Of a stretch of DNA of 64,000 nucleotides, positions 17,886-25,369 are shown piece by piece. Location: NCBI GenBank assembly GCA_038138145.1, contig JAYQDD010000003.1, positions 175,733 through 239,732 on the forward strand, in the 5' to 3' direction. The DNA comes from UBA3537 sp038138145. GTDB taxonomy: Bacteria > Bacteroidota > Bacteroidia > Flavobacteriales > Flavobacteriaceae. The notes under the pieces are model-generated. The model had not been told where the DNA came from. It saw only the letters and a program-made list of their open reading frames with translations, and made no database searches. A program made the translations under genes and the position numbers. The stretch's first letter is position 1; every line of letters begins with the position of its first letter.

Positions 17886-19517
17886 TTACATCATTCCAGG
17901 CATTCCTCCGCCACCCATTGGCGGCATAGTAGGAGCATCTTCTTTGATGTCTACAAGAGCGCACTCCGTAGTCAAAATCATTCCGGCAACTGAAGCTGCA
18001 TTTTCCAAAGCAACACGAGTTACTTTCTTTGGGTCAATGATGCCCGCATTCAGCATATCGACATAGGCATCACCTTTGGCGTCATACCCAAAATCACCTT
18101 TGCCTTCAAGCACTTTGTTGATGACGACACTGCCTTCGCCTCCGGCATTATCTACTATGGTACGTAGTGGCGCTTCAATAGCTCTTGAAACAATTTGAAT
18201 TCCAGTGACTTCATCAAGATTAACATCACTGATTTTTTCCAATGTTTTTTGAGCGCGAACTAACGCCACACCACCACCAGCAACAATTCCTTCTTCGACT
18301 GCAGCACGAGTAGCGTGTAAAGCATCGTCTACACGGTCTTTCTTTTCTTTCATTTCTACTTCACTAGCTGCCCCTACATAAAGAACAGCTACACCACCGG
18401 CCAATTTAGCCAAACGCTCTTGAAGTTTTTCTCTATCATAATCGCTTGTTGTACTCTCAATCTGACTTTTAATTTGATTCACACGTGCTTTGATGTCGGA
18501 TGCTTTTCCTGATCCATTGACAATCGTAGTGTTGTCTTTGTCAATGGTTACCGTTTCTGCAGTGCCCAACATGTCTAAGTCTGCATTTTCAAGAGAGAAA
18601 CCGCGTTCTTCAGAAATTACGGTTCCACCAGTTAAGATTGCAATATCTTCCAACATAGCTTTACGTCTGTCTCCAAACCCTGGCGCTTTTACAGCGGCAA
18701 TTTTTAGTCCGCCACGTAACTTATTGACCACAAGTGTTGCAAGGGCTTGGCCTTCAACATCTTCAGCAATGATAAGCAACGGGCGACCAGATTGCGCCAC
18801 GGGCTCTAAAATGGGAAGAATTTCTTGAAGGTTTGATATTTTCTTATCAAACAATAAAATGTATGGATTTTCTAAATCGGCAATCATTTTGTCTGAATCT
18901 GTAACAAAATATGGGCTGAGGTATCCACGGTCAAACTGCATCCCTTCTACAACATCCACATACGTGTCTGTTCCTTTGGCTTCCTCTACAGTAATAACAC
19001 CTTCTTTACCGACTTTTCCAAATGCTTTAGCAATGAGTTCGCCAATGGTGTTGTCGTTATTTGCTGAAATGGAAGCAATTTGCATGATTTTTTCGGAAGA
19101 GTTTCCTACTTTTTTAGCTTGTTTTTCTAAGTCAGTAACAATGGATTCTACAGCTTTATCGATACCACGTTTGAGGTCCATTGGATTGGCACCAGCAGCT
19201 ACATTTTTAAGCCCTTCTTTTACGATGGCTTGTGCTAGAACTGTTGCTGTTGTGGTACCATCTCCTGCCAAATCATTGGTTTTGGAGGCCACTTCTTTTA
19301 CCATTTGAGCACCCATGTTTTCAAGTGCATCTTCTAGTTCTACTTCTTTGGCTACAGAAACACCATCTTTTGTGACTTGAGGTGCGCCAAAGCTTTTACT
19401 GATGATTACATTTCTTCCTTTTGGACCAAGCGTAACTTTTACAGCATTGGCCAATGCGTCAACACCGCGTTTTAGACCATCGCGTGCATCTATATCAAAT
19501 TGAATTTCTTTTGCCAT
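17886..19517 (-). CDS. groEL: Chaperonin GroEL
   Basis: 60-kDa chaperonin forming the double-ring folding chamber with GroES. The full-length 543 aa has VTLGPKGRNV near the N-terminus, DGTTTATVLAQ in the equatorial domain, and the Gly/Met-rich tail ending GGGGMPGMM. groES lies 19 bases upstream on the same strand. Confidence 0.98.
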   Translation of the reverse strand: MAKEIQFDIDARDGLKRGVDALANAVKVTLGPKGRNVIISKSFGAPQVTKDGVSVAKEVELEDALENMGAQMVKEVASKTNDLAGDGTTTATVLAQAIVKEGLKNVAAGANPMDLKRGIDKAVESIVTDLEKQAKKVGNSSEKIMQIASISANNDNTIGELIAKAFGKVGKEGVITVEEAKGTDTYVDVVEGMQFDRGYLSPYFVTDSDKMIADLENPYILLFDKKISNLQEILPILEPVAQSGRPLLIIAEDVEGQALATLVVNKLRGGLKIAAVKAPGFGDRRKAMLEDIAILTGGTVISEERGFSLENADLDMLGTAETVTIDKDNTTIVNGSGKASDIKARVNQIKSQIESTTSDYDREKLQERLAKLAGGVAVLYVGAASEVEMKEKKDRVDDALHATRAAVEEGIVAGGGVALVRAQKTLEKISDVNLDEVTGIQIVSRAIEAPLRTIVDNAGGEGSVVINKVLEGKGDFGYDAKGDAYVDMLNAGIIDPKKVTRVALENAASVAGMILTTECALVDIKEDAPTMPPMGGGGMPGMM

Positions 19518-19536
19518 TTCTTTTGTTTTTTATGAA

Positions 19537-19812
19537 TTAAACAATAGCGAGAATATCGCTTTCTCGCATGATTAAATAATCTTGACCTTCAAATTTTAGT
19601 TCTGTACCAGAATACTTTCCGTATAAGACTGTATCGCCAACACTAACGGTCATTTTTTCGTCTTTTGTGCCATTGCCTACCGCAACAACTTTTCCTTTTT
19701 GTGGCTTCTCTTTGGCGTTATCAGGAATGATAATCCCAGAAGCAGTTTTGGTTTCTGCAGCCATAGGTTCAACAAGAACTCTATCTGCTAAGGGTTTAAT
19801 GTTTAAAGCCAT
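19537..19812 (-). CDS. groES: Co-chaperonin GroES
   Basis: A 91-aa lid protein of the GroEL chamber, with the family signature IKPLADRVLVEPM at the N-terminus, the mobile-loop region AAETKTASGIIIPD, and the end DYLIMRESDILAIV. It is first gene of the groESL operon. No CIRCE inverted repeat is seen upstream, so the usual HrcA control is not supported here. Confidence 0.97.
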   Translation of the reverse strand: MALNIKPLADRVLVEPMAAETKTASGIIIPDNAKEKPQKGKVVAVGNGTKDEKMTVSVGDTVLYGKYSGTELKFEGQDYLIMRESDILAIV

Positions 19813-19893
19813 ACTTTTTTATTTAAGTTGAATTAATGATTTGTAAAATACTAAAATTGTGCCATTACAACGAAACTGACAAACTTTCAGTAG

Positions 19894-19929
19894 AAAAAAA
19901 AATGTCAACTTACTGTTGACATTTTTTAT
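19894..19929. terminator. Strong terminator after secG
   Basis: A 13-base perfect stem (19897-19909 with 19915-19927, core ATGTCAAC/GTTGACAT), a 5-base loop, and A/T runs on both sides. It ends the miaB-to-secG minus-strand operon and separates it from groES. Confidence 0.85.
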
Positions 19930-19944
19930 GAATAGTTATACGTT

Positions 19945-20295
19945 TTATTCAGATTCTTCACTGGTATCGTCAGTCAGTGGAATGTTCTCAGCAGGCGCTT
20001 CAACAGCTGGTGTTGAGGTGCTTTCTGGATCTAATGCTTTGGATTCTAAATCGCCTTCAGAGCTGCCAATTGCTAGGTTTGAAAGCAGGATTAGAGCCAA
20101 TAATAAGGTTGCAAGTGCCCAGGTGCTTTTGTCTAAAAAATCTGTTGTTTTTTTGACACCGCCAAGTTGTTGGCCACCACCACCGCCAAATGACGAGGAT
20201 AGTCCACCACCTTTTGGATTTTGTACCATAATCACTACGACCAATAAAAATGCGACGATGACTATTAATACCAAAAATATTGAAAACGTGCTCAT
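19945..20295 (-). CDS. secG: Preprotein translocase subunit SecG
   Basis: A small membrane subunit of the SecYEG channel, 116 aa. It has two membrane segments (about 4-24 and 57-75) with the typical VMVQ-like IMVQNPKGGGL loop, a Gly-rich SSFGGGGGQQ stretch and an acidic C-terminal tail (TDDTSEESE). Its start overlaps the end of the TPR gene by 4 bases (ATGA). It is the last gene of the operon before a strong terminator. Confidence 0.93.
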   Translation of the reverse strand: MSTFSIFLVLIVIVAFLLVVVIMVQNPKGGGLSSSFGGGGGQQLGGVKKTTDFLDKSTWALATLLLALILLSNLAIGSSEGDLESKALDPESTSTPAVEAPAENIPLTDDTSEESE

Positions 20296-21110
20296 GAGTT
20301 TTTATTTTTTTCTTGTAATTGTTTTATTGCTTTGATTTGGACTGCAAATAAACTACTTTTTTCTGGATATTTCAAACTTAAAATGGTGTAGGATTGAATT
20401 GCTCTTTCGTAGTTTTTTTGTTCCACATAAATGCGTGCCAAGGTTTCTGTCATCAGTTGTTCGGGTTCTGAAGTTCTATTTTCAGCAATATTTTCTAAAA
20501 CACGATCGTCCTTTACTGGCTTTATTTTTGGATTTTTAGAAATGAAGGCATCGATCAAATCAAAGTTTTTGGTTTGTTTACTGGTTGGTTTTTTCTCTTC
20601 ATTAGTGCGATCAATTGGTTTTATTGTAGTCAATTGTAGCCATTGAGAAAAGGAATGAGTGTCTTGTTTGTCAAAATTCAGCGGTGCACCTATGCTCAGG
20701 ATTTCTGAAACATTTTGTTCTGATTCATTCTTGTTTTCTTCAACTTTAGTTTCACCATTTGATGTAACGGATGTTCCCTGAGCCTGACTAGAAATGTCTT
20801 GGAAATCGCTAACTTCGAGCATTTTGAGTCCTTCGTGATTGTTTTTTATTTGTTCAGAAACGATGTTCTGAAGAAATGCCTCAGAAGTGATAAAATCAAA
20901 TAGAATACTACGGTCTGTAGTGTACGCCGCGGTAGTTTTTAGGGCTTTGTTGTACTTGTAGCTATCGTTGTCTTTTAGAGATTTTAAATGCAATGCTCGT
21001 ACTGATTGGAAGTAAGGAAATTCTTCAATAATTGCTTCAATGGCTGCTATGTGTTTCTTCTTCAATGTTGAAGGAGTGTGAAGCAATTTTGTAAAATTTA
21101 ATGTATTCAT
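20292..21110 (-). CDS. TPR-containing protein of unknown function
   Basis: A 272-aa cytoplasmic protein without a signal peptide. The N-terminal ~95 residues are helical (KKKHIAAIEAIIEEFPYFQS), the middle is low-complexity and polar, and the C-terminus has one or two tetratricopeptide units (LARIYVEQKNYERAIQSYTI, then LKYPEKSSLF). It sits between lptE (1-base gap) and secG (4-base overlap), a placement also usual in other flavobacteria. The neighbours hint at envelope biogenesis, but no function can be named. Confidence 0.7.
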   Translation of the reverse strand: MNTLNFTKLLHTPSTLKKKHIAAIEAIIEEFPYFQSVRALHLKSLKDNDSYKYNKALKTTAAYTTDRSILFDFITSEAFLQNIVSEQIKNNHEGLKMLEVSDFQDISSQAQGTSVTSNGETKVEENKNESEQNVSEILSIGAPLNFDKQDTHSFSQWLQLTTIKPIDRTNEEKKPTSKQTKNFDLIDAFISKNPKIKPVKDDRVLENIAENRTSEPEQLMTETLARIYVEQKNYERAIQSYTILSLKYPEKSSLFAVQIKAIKQLQEKNKNS

Positions 21111-21111
21111 A

Positions 21112-21624
21112 CTACCAATTTGCTAATGATGCATTTATAATATCTTGCGTTAGACGATCATATATTTCTGTGATGGCGGTTGTTTTTTGGGCACCTATGA
21201 GCTGAGCACTTCCGGAGTAGTCGTAAAAAAACGAAAACCGTTTTTCAAAATCAGCTTCTTCGTCGTTTGTGTTTATAAAACGAACGTTTACGGAAATTGT
21301 TAATCTGTTTTGAGCTGCCGTATTGCTTGCTGTTGCCGTGGTTGGCGATATGCGGTATTCTACAATTTCACCTTCATAAATGATGTCGCCATTAGATTTT
21401 ACAAGATCTAAATTGGTTTGATTCAATATGATATCTTGAAGCGCTAACGTAAAATCGCGCTCAATTCCAGGTTCAATAAGAGCAGCGTTATTTTGAAAAT
21501 AATTGACTTGAAAAGTTTTGGTATCACTATCAATAGAAATTCCAGTAAATGAGTAAGCCCCACACCCAACACATGTAGCGAAAACTCCAAACAAGAAAAT
21601 TGTGCGTAGCGCTTTATAAATCAT
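21112..21624 (-). CDS. lptE: LptE-family outer-membrane lipoprotein
   Basis: Partner of the LptD outer-membrane channel for lipopolysaccharide. The 170 aa begin with a lipoprotein signal ending TCVGCGAYSFTG. The rest is an LptE-like alpha/beta fold with FTLALQDIILNQTNLDLV and DRLTQDIINASLANW near the end. Its start overlaps the end of the sigma54 activator gene by 11 bases. Confidence 0.85.
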   Translation of the reverse strand: MIYKALRTIFLFGVFATCVGCGAYSFTGISIDSDTKTFQVNYFQNNAALIEPGIERDFTLALQDIILNQTNLDLVKSNGDIIYEGEIVEYRISPTTATASNTAAQNRLTISVNVRFINTNDEEADFEKRFSFFYDYSGSAQLIGAQKTTAITEIYDRLTQDIINASLANW

Positions 21625-22876
21625 ATTGCTTTATTTTTCTGTACAGTGTGCGTTCTGAAATCCCTAGCTCGTCTGCGGCAAGTTTTCGTTTTCCATTGTG
21701 CCGTTCCAAAGATTTTTTTATCAATTCTATTTCTTTTTCATGTAAAGATAAGGTTTCTTCTTCTTCCTCAACGTCTTCTATAAAATCGAATTTATCTTCG
21801 GGTTCTATAATTTCGATAGGCGACTTACTGGTGTTGTGTTCCGAAAGCGACAAAAATTGATCTTCATTCTGAGTGTTTCCAGCAGATTGATCGTTGTATA
21901 TCTTTTGTATTAAGTGTTCATTTTTCTCTTGAACATCTTTATAATTGTCATTTTGCATGAGCTCCATGGTGAGTTTTTTGAGGTCATTCAAATCACTCTT
22001 CATATCAAACAAAACCTTATACAAAATTTCCCGTTCTGTACTGAAATCAGTTGCTGTTTTTTCTTTTTTGATCACTGCGGGGAGTTGACTTCCAAAATCT
22101 GGCAAATAACTTTTAAGGGTTTGTGCATCAATTATTCTAGAAGATTCGAGTACAGAGATTTGCTCGGCTACATTGCGTAACTGACGTATGTTTCCAGACC
22201 AGCGGTAATTTTGAAGCAGTTGAACAGCAGCATCGTCCAAACGGATGGTTGGCATTTTGTATTTCAAAGCAAAGTCACTCGAAAATTTCCTGAAGAGCAA
22301 GTGAATATCATCTTTTCTTTTGCGCAGTGCAGGAATAGGAATCTCGATGGTGCTTAAACGGTAATATAAATCTTCACGAAATTTTTCTTTTTCTATAGCT
22401 TCAAACATATTGACATTTGTTGCCGCCACAATACGCACATCGGTTTTTTGAACTTTACTCGATCCCACTTTAATGAATTCCCCATTTTCGAGGACGCGTA
22501 ATAAACGCACCTGTGTTGTGAGTGGAAGTTCACCCACTTCGTCCAAGAAGATGGTACCCCCATCGGCGACTTCAAAATAGCCAGAGCGTGTTTGTGTAGC
22601 TCCTGTAAACGCCCCTTTTTCGTGCCCAAAAAGTTCACTATCAATAGTACCTTCTGGAATGGCGCCACAATTTACAGCAATGTATTTCCCATGTTTTCGG
22701 TGCGAAAGTTGGTGGATAATTTTTGGAATCACTTCTTTTCCAACACCACTTTCTCCAGTAACCAAAACAGAAATATCTGTTGGCGCCACTTGAATTGCTT
22801 TTTCAATGGCACGATTGAGGCCTTTGTCGTTGCCGATGATGCCAAAGCGTTGTTTTATAGATTGAACGGTTTCCAT
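21614..22876 (-). CDS. Sigma54-dependent transcriptional activator without receiver domain
   Basis: A 420-aa AAA+ enhancer-binding protein. The ATPase domain starts almost at the N-terminus, with Walker A GESGVGKE at 41-48, the sigma54-contact loop GAFTGA at 88-93 and Walker B GGTIFLDEVGELP. A Fis-type helix-turn-helix is at the C-terminus (KRKLAADELGISERTLYRKI). There is no N-terminal receiver or sensor. A polar linker of about 130 residues lies between the AAA+ and HTH parts. It lies 3 bases after miaB and overlaps lptE. Confidence 0.9.
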   Translation of the reverse strand: METVQSIKQRFGIIGNDKGLNRAIEKAIQVAPTDISVLVTGESGVGKEVIPKIIHQLSHRKHGKYIAVNCGAIPEGTIDSELFGHEKGAFTGATQTRSGYFEVADGGTIFLDEVGELPLTTQVRLLRVLENGEFIKVGSSKVQKTDVRIVAATNVNMFEAIEKEKFREDLYYRLSTIEIPIPALRKRKDDIHLLFRKFSSDFALKYKMPTIRLDDAAVQLLQNYRWSGNIRQLRNVAEQISVLESSRIIDAQTLKSYLPDFGSQLPAVIKKEKTATDFSTEREILYKVLFDMKSDLNDLKKLTMELMQNDNYKDVQEKNEHLIQKIYNDQSAGNTQNEDQFLSLSEHNTSKSPIEIIEPEDKFDFIEDVEEEEETLSLHEKEIELIKKSLERHNGKRKLAADELGISERTLYRKIKQYDL

Positions 22877-22879
22877 AGT

Positions 22880-24325
22880 TTACATATTTTCCGAATAGCC
22901 AATGGCTTTTCCTTTAAGTGTTGCACTTGTACAATCTTCTATCTTTACGAGTACAAAATCCCCTACTTTGTACTGTTCTTTTGGAAATACTACGGTAGTA
23001 TTTTGTGGATTTCTACCAGACCACTCAGTATCCGATTTCTTTGATGTTTTTTCGATAAGGACTTCGGTCACTTGATTTAAAAATGCTTGACTACGTATTA
23101 AGCTGTGTTGTTGTTGCAGTTCCACAACTTCACTCAAGCGTCGTTTTTTTACAGTTTCGGAGATATCGTCTTTCATTTTGCGTTCTGCCAAGGTACCTGG
23201 TCGCTCAGAGTAGGCAAACATATAACCAAAACTGTATTTTACATATTCCATCAAACTCAGTGTATCTTTGTGGTCTTCTTCAGTTTCTGTAGGAAAGCCA
23301 CAAATCATGTCGTGCGAGATGGCACAATCGGGTAAATATTTTTTTATATTGTGTATTAGTTCAAAATATTCAGCACGTGTATGCTGGCGGTTCATATGCT
23401 TAAGAATACGGTCGCTTCCACTCTGAACCGGAAGGTGAATATAATTGCATATATTGCTGTATTTCGCCATGGTTTTAATCACGTCCAAAGACATATCTTG
23501 TGGATTTGAAGTTGAAAAACGAAAACGCATTTTGGGCTGAGCTTTAGCGCAAAGCTCAAGTAAAGCTGCAAAATCTACCGCTGTAGCTTTTTGTAAATCA
23601 GATGCTTTTGCAAAATCTTTTTTCATTCCGCCTCCATACCACAGAAAACTATCGACATTTTGCCCCAGCAGAGTAACTTCTTTAAATCCTTTTTGTGCTA
23701 AGTCATTAATTTCTTCCAAAATACTTTGAGGATCTCGACTGCGTTCTCGACCTCTTGTGAAGGGCACGACACAGAATGTACACATATTGTCGCATCCCCG
23801 AGTGATGGAAACAAATGCCGATACCCCATTAGAGTTCAAACGAACAGGAGCAATATCTCCATAAGTTTCTTCTTTGGATAGAATGACATTTACAGCATTT
23901 CTACCTTCTTCTACTTCTGCAATGAGGTTGGGTAAATCTTTGTAAGCGTCAGGGCCAACAACAAGATCGACTATCTTTTCTTCTTCCAAAAACTTACTTT
24001 TCAAACGTTCAGCCATGCACCCCAGTACGCCGACTTTCATTTTTGGGTTTTGTCGTTTTACAGCATTGTATTTTTCGAGGCGCTTGCGCACTGTTTGTTC
24101 AGCTTTGTCGCGAATAGAGCAAGTATTAACCAACACCAAATCGGCATCTTCAAGTTCTGTAGTGGTATTGAACCCCTCTTTTTGAAGAATAGAAGCCACA
24201 ATTTCGCTGTCGCTAAAATTCATTTGACACCCATAGCTTTCAATAAAAAGCTTTTTGGTGTTCTCTGGTTTTGAAGCCAAATTTAGCGAAGAACCTTGTT
24301 TATTTTCGGCAATTACTTTCTCCAT
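22880..24325 (-). CDS. miaB: tRNA-2-methylthio-N6-dimethylallyladenosine synthase MiaB
   Basis: Radical-SAM methylthiotransferase for A37 of tRNAs. The N-terminal UPF0004 domain has three cluster cysteines (ESYGCQMNFSD, VNTCSIRD, VLGCMAERL). The radical-SAM motif CDNMCTFC follows, and a C-terminal TRAM domain ends the protein. ATG at 24325 (481 aa, MEKVIAENKQG) is preferred over an upstream TTG at 24361, because a -7 promoter box overlaps that TTG. It is the first gene of the operon miaB-activator-lptE-TPR-secG. Confidence 0.95.
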   Translation of the reverse strand: MEKVIAENKQGSSLNLASKPENTKKLFIESYGCQMNFSDSEIVASILQKEGFNTTTELEDADLVLVNTCSIRDKAEQTVRKRLEKYNAVKRQNPKMKVGVLGCMAERLKSKFLEEEKIVDLVVGPDAYKDLPNLIAEVEEGRNAVNVILSKEETYGDIAPVRLNSNGVSAFVSITRGCDNMCTFCVVPFTRGRERSRDPQSILEEINDLAQKGFKEVTLLGQNVDSFLWYGGGMKKDFAKASDLQKATAVDFAALLELCAKAQPKMRFRFSTSNPQDMSLDVIKTMAKYSNICNYIHLPVQSGSDRILKHMNRQHTRAEYFELIHNIKKYLPDCAISHDMICGFPTETEEDHKDTLSLMEYVKYSFGYMFAYSERPGTLAERKMKDDISETVKKRRLSEVVELQQQHSLIRSQAFLNQVTEVLIEKTSKKSDTEWSGRNPQNTTVVFPKEQYKVGDFVLVKIEDCTSATLKGKAIGYSENM

Positions 24326-24358
24326 AATTAGTTTTGTGTTCTCGTAACAATTATTGTG

Positions 24359-24392
24359 CAAAGATACATTATTTTTCTTTTTTTATGACAAA
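24359..24392 (-). promoter_or_regulatory. Promoter of the miaB operon
   Basis: Minus-strand TTTG (24392-24389), a 22-base spacer, then TATCTTTG (24366-24359), which is an exact TAnnTTTG. Predicted start of transcription is near 24355, giving about 30 bases of leader to the ATG at 24325. Confidence 0.55.
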
Positions 24393-24466
24393 GTGTCATG
24401 TTTTCTCTATTTCCTTTTGATATGATATAAATTTAGACTTATTTTGAGGACGAAAAAAAATATCTT

Positions 24467-25228
24467 ATGCCGTCATTTACAACACTCACCAAAAAAATTA
24501 CTGAAGCACCAAGAATCGATTTTGGAGATTTGTTTAACGAATCTGTTGCAGTATTTAAAAAAGTTTGGCTACAAGGATTTATTCTTCAGTTGATATCTAT
24601 TGTGTTGAGCTTACCCCTCATAATTTTCAATTTCAGTTTTTTATTAGATTCAGGGTTAGATTCAAATTCGTATGAACCATTAGAGCAATTAATGTATAAT
24701 GATTCTGTGATGGAGCAATCAGGGCCAATGATTTTACTGTATTATTTGATGGTGATTGTTGTAGGTTTTATGTCGTCATTGTCATCCTTTGGTTTTTTCA
24801 GAGTGATCAGACAAATGGATGAAGGACAATTTTTTGAAATTTCAAACTTTTTTTACTTTTTCAACGCAGCAAGAATAAAAAAATCACTTTTATTGATTTT
24901 AGCTAATTTTGGTATTGCAGTTTTAGCATTATTGATGTGTGTATTTCCCATCTTTTATGTCATGATTCCATTGATGTTTGTAACCCCAATGTTTGTATAT
25001 AATCCTGAACTCTCAATTTCAGAAATCCTAAAAAGTTCCTTTTCATTGGGGCATAAAAAGTGGGGGATAACTTTTGCTATAACCATTCTAAACGTTATCA
25101 CTTTATATATACTTATTTTGCTCACTTGCGGTCTTGGATCATTGTTTTTTAGTTGCTTTTTACAAATGCCTATTTATGTTTTGTACAAAAAAATCATTTC
25201 ATTTGAAGACAGTTCAATTCAACAGTAA
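24467..25228 (+). CDS. Multi-pass membrane protein of unknown function
   Basis: A 253-aa protein with a soluble N-terminal ~30 residues and about five or six hydrophobic segments (for example FILQLISIVLSLPLIIF, LLYYLMVIVVGFMSSL, LLLILANFGIAVLALL, then FYVMIPLMFVTPMFVY and LYILILLTCGLGSLFF). The pattern resembles flavobacterial membrane proteins with a GlpM/GDPD-anchor-like fold, but no motif gives an activity. It is monocistronic, 141 bases from the divergent miaB and 141 bases before topA. Confidence 0.65.
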   Translation: MPSFTTLTKKITEAPRIDFGDLFNESVAVFKKVWLQGFILQLISIVLSLPLIIFNFSFLLDSGLDSNSYEPLEQLMYNDSVMEQSGPMILLYYLMVIVVGFMSSLSSFGFFRVIRQMDEGQFFEISNFFYFFNAARIKKSLLLILANFGIAVLALLMCVFPIFYVMIPLMFVTPMFVYNPELSISEILKSSFSLGHKKWGITFAITILNVITLYILILLTCGLGSLFFSCFLQMPIYVLYKKIISFEDSSIQQ

Positions 25229-25341
25229 CTGTCTCTTTTTCAATTAGTTATAAAGAAAAATTAAAAACACCAAACTCAATTTTTTTTGACATAAAAATTA
25301 ATTTTGGGAAAAAATTAAAAAACAAAATTGAAAAATTCGAC

Positions 25342-25349
25342 TACATTTG
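25342..25349 (+). promoter_or_regulatory. -7 box (TACATTTG) for topA
   Basis: Exact TAnnTTTG match ending 20 bases before the topA ATG. No clear -33 element lies at normal spacing. Confidence 0.45.
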
Positions 25350-25369
25350 TTGCCTCAATAAAATAAATT

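Noticed and set aside
18490..19308. Two long open frames opposite groEL
   Set aside because: They are antisense to a fully conserved groEL, lack any recognisable domain, and are Ser/Pro-rich as expected of a frame shadow.
19813..19893. CIRCE or other heat-shock operator upstream of groES
   Set aside because: Looked for the TTAGCACTC-N9-GAGTGCTAA pattern; nothing similar is present.
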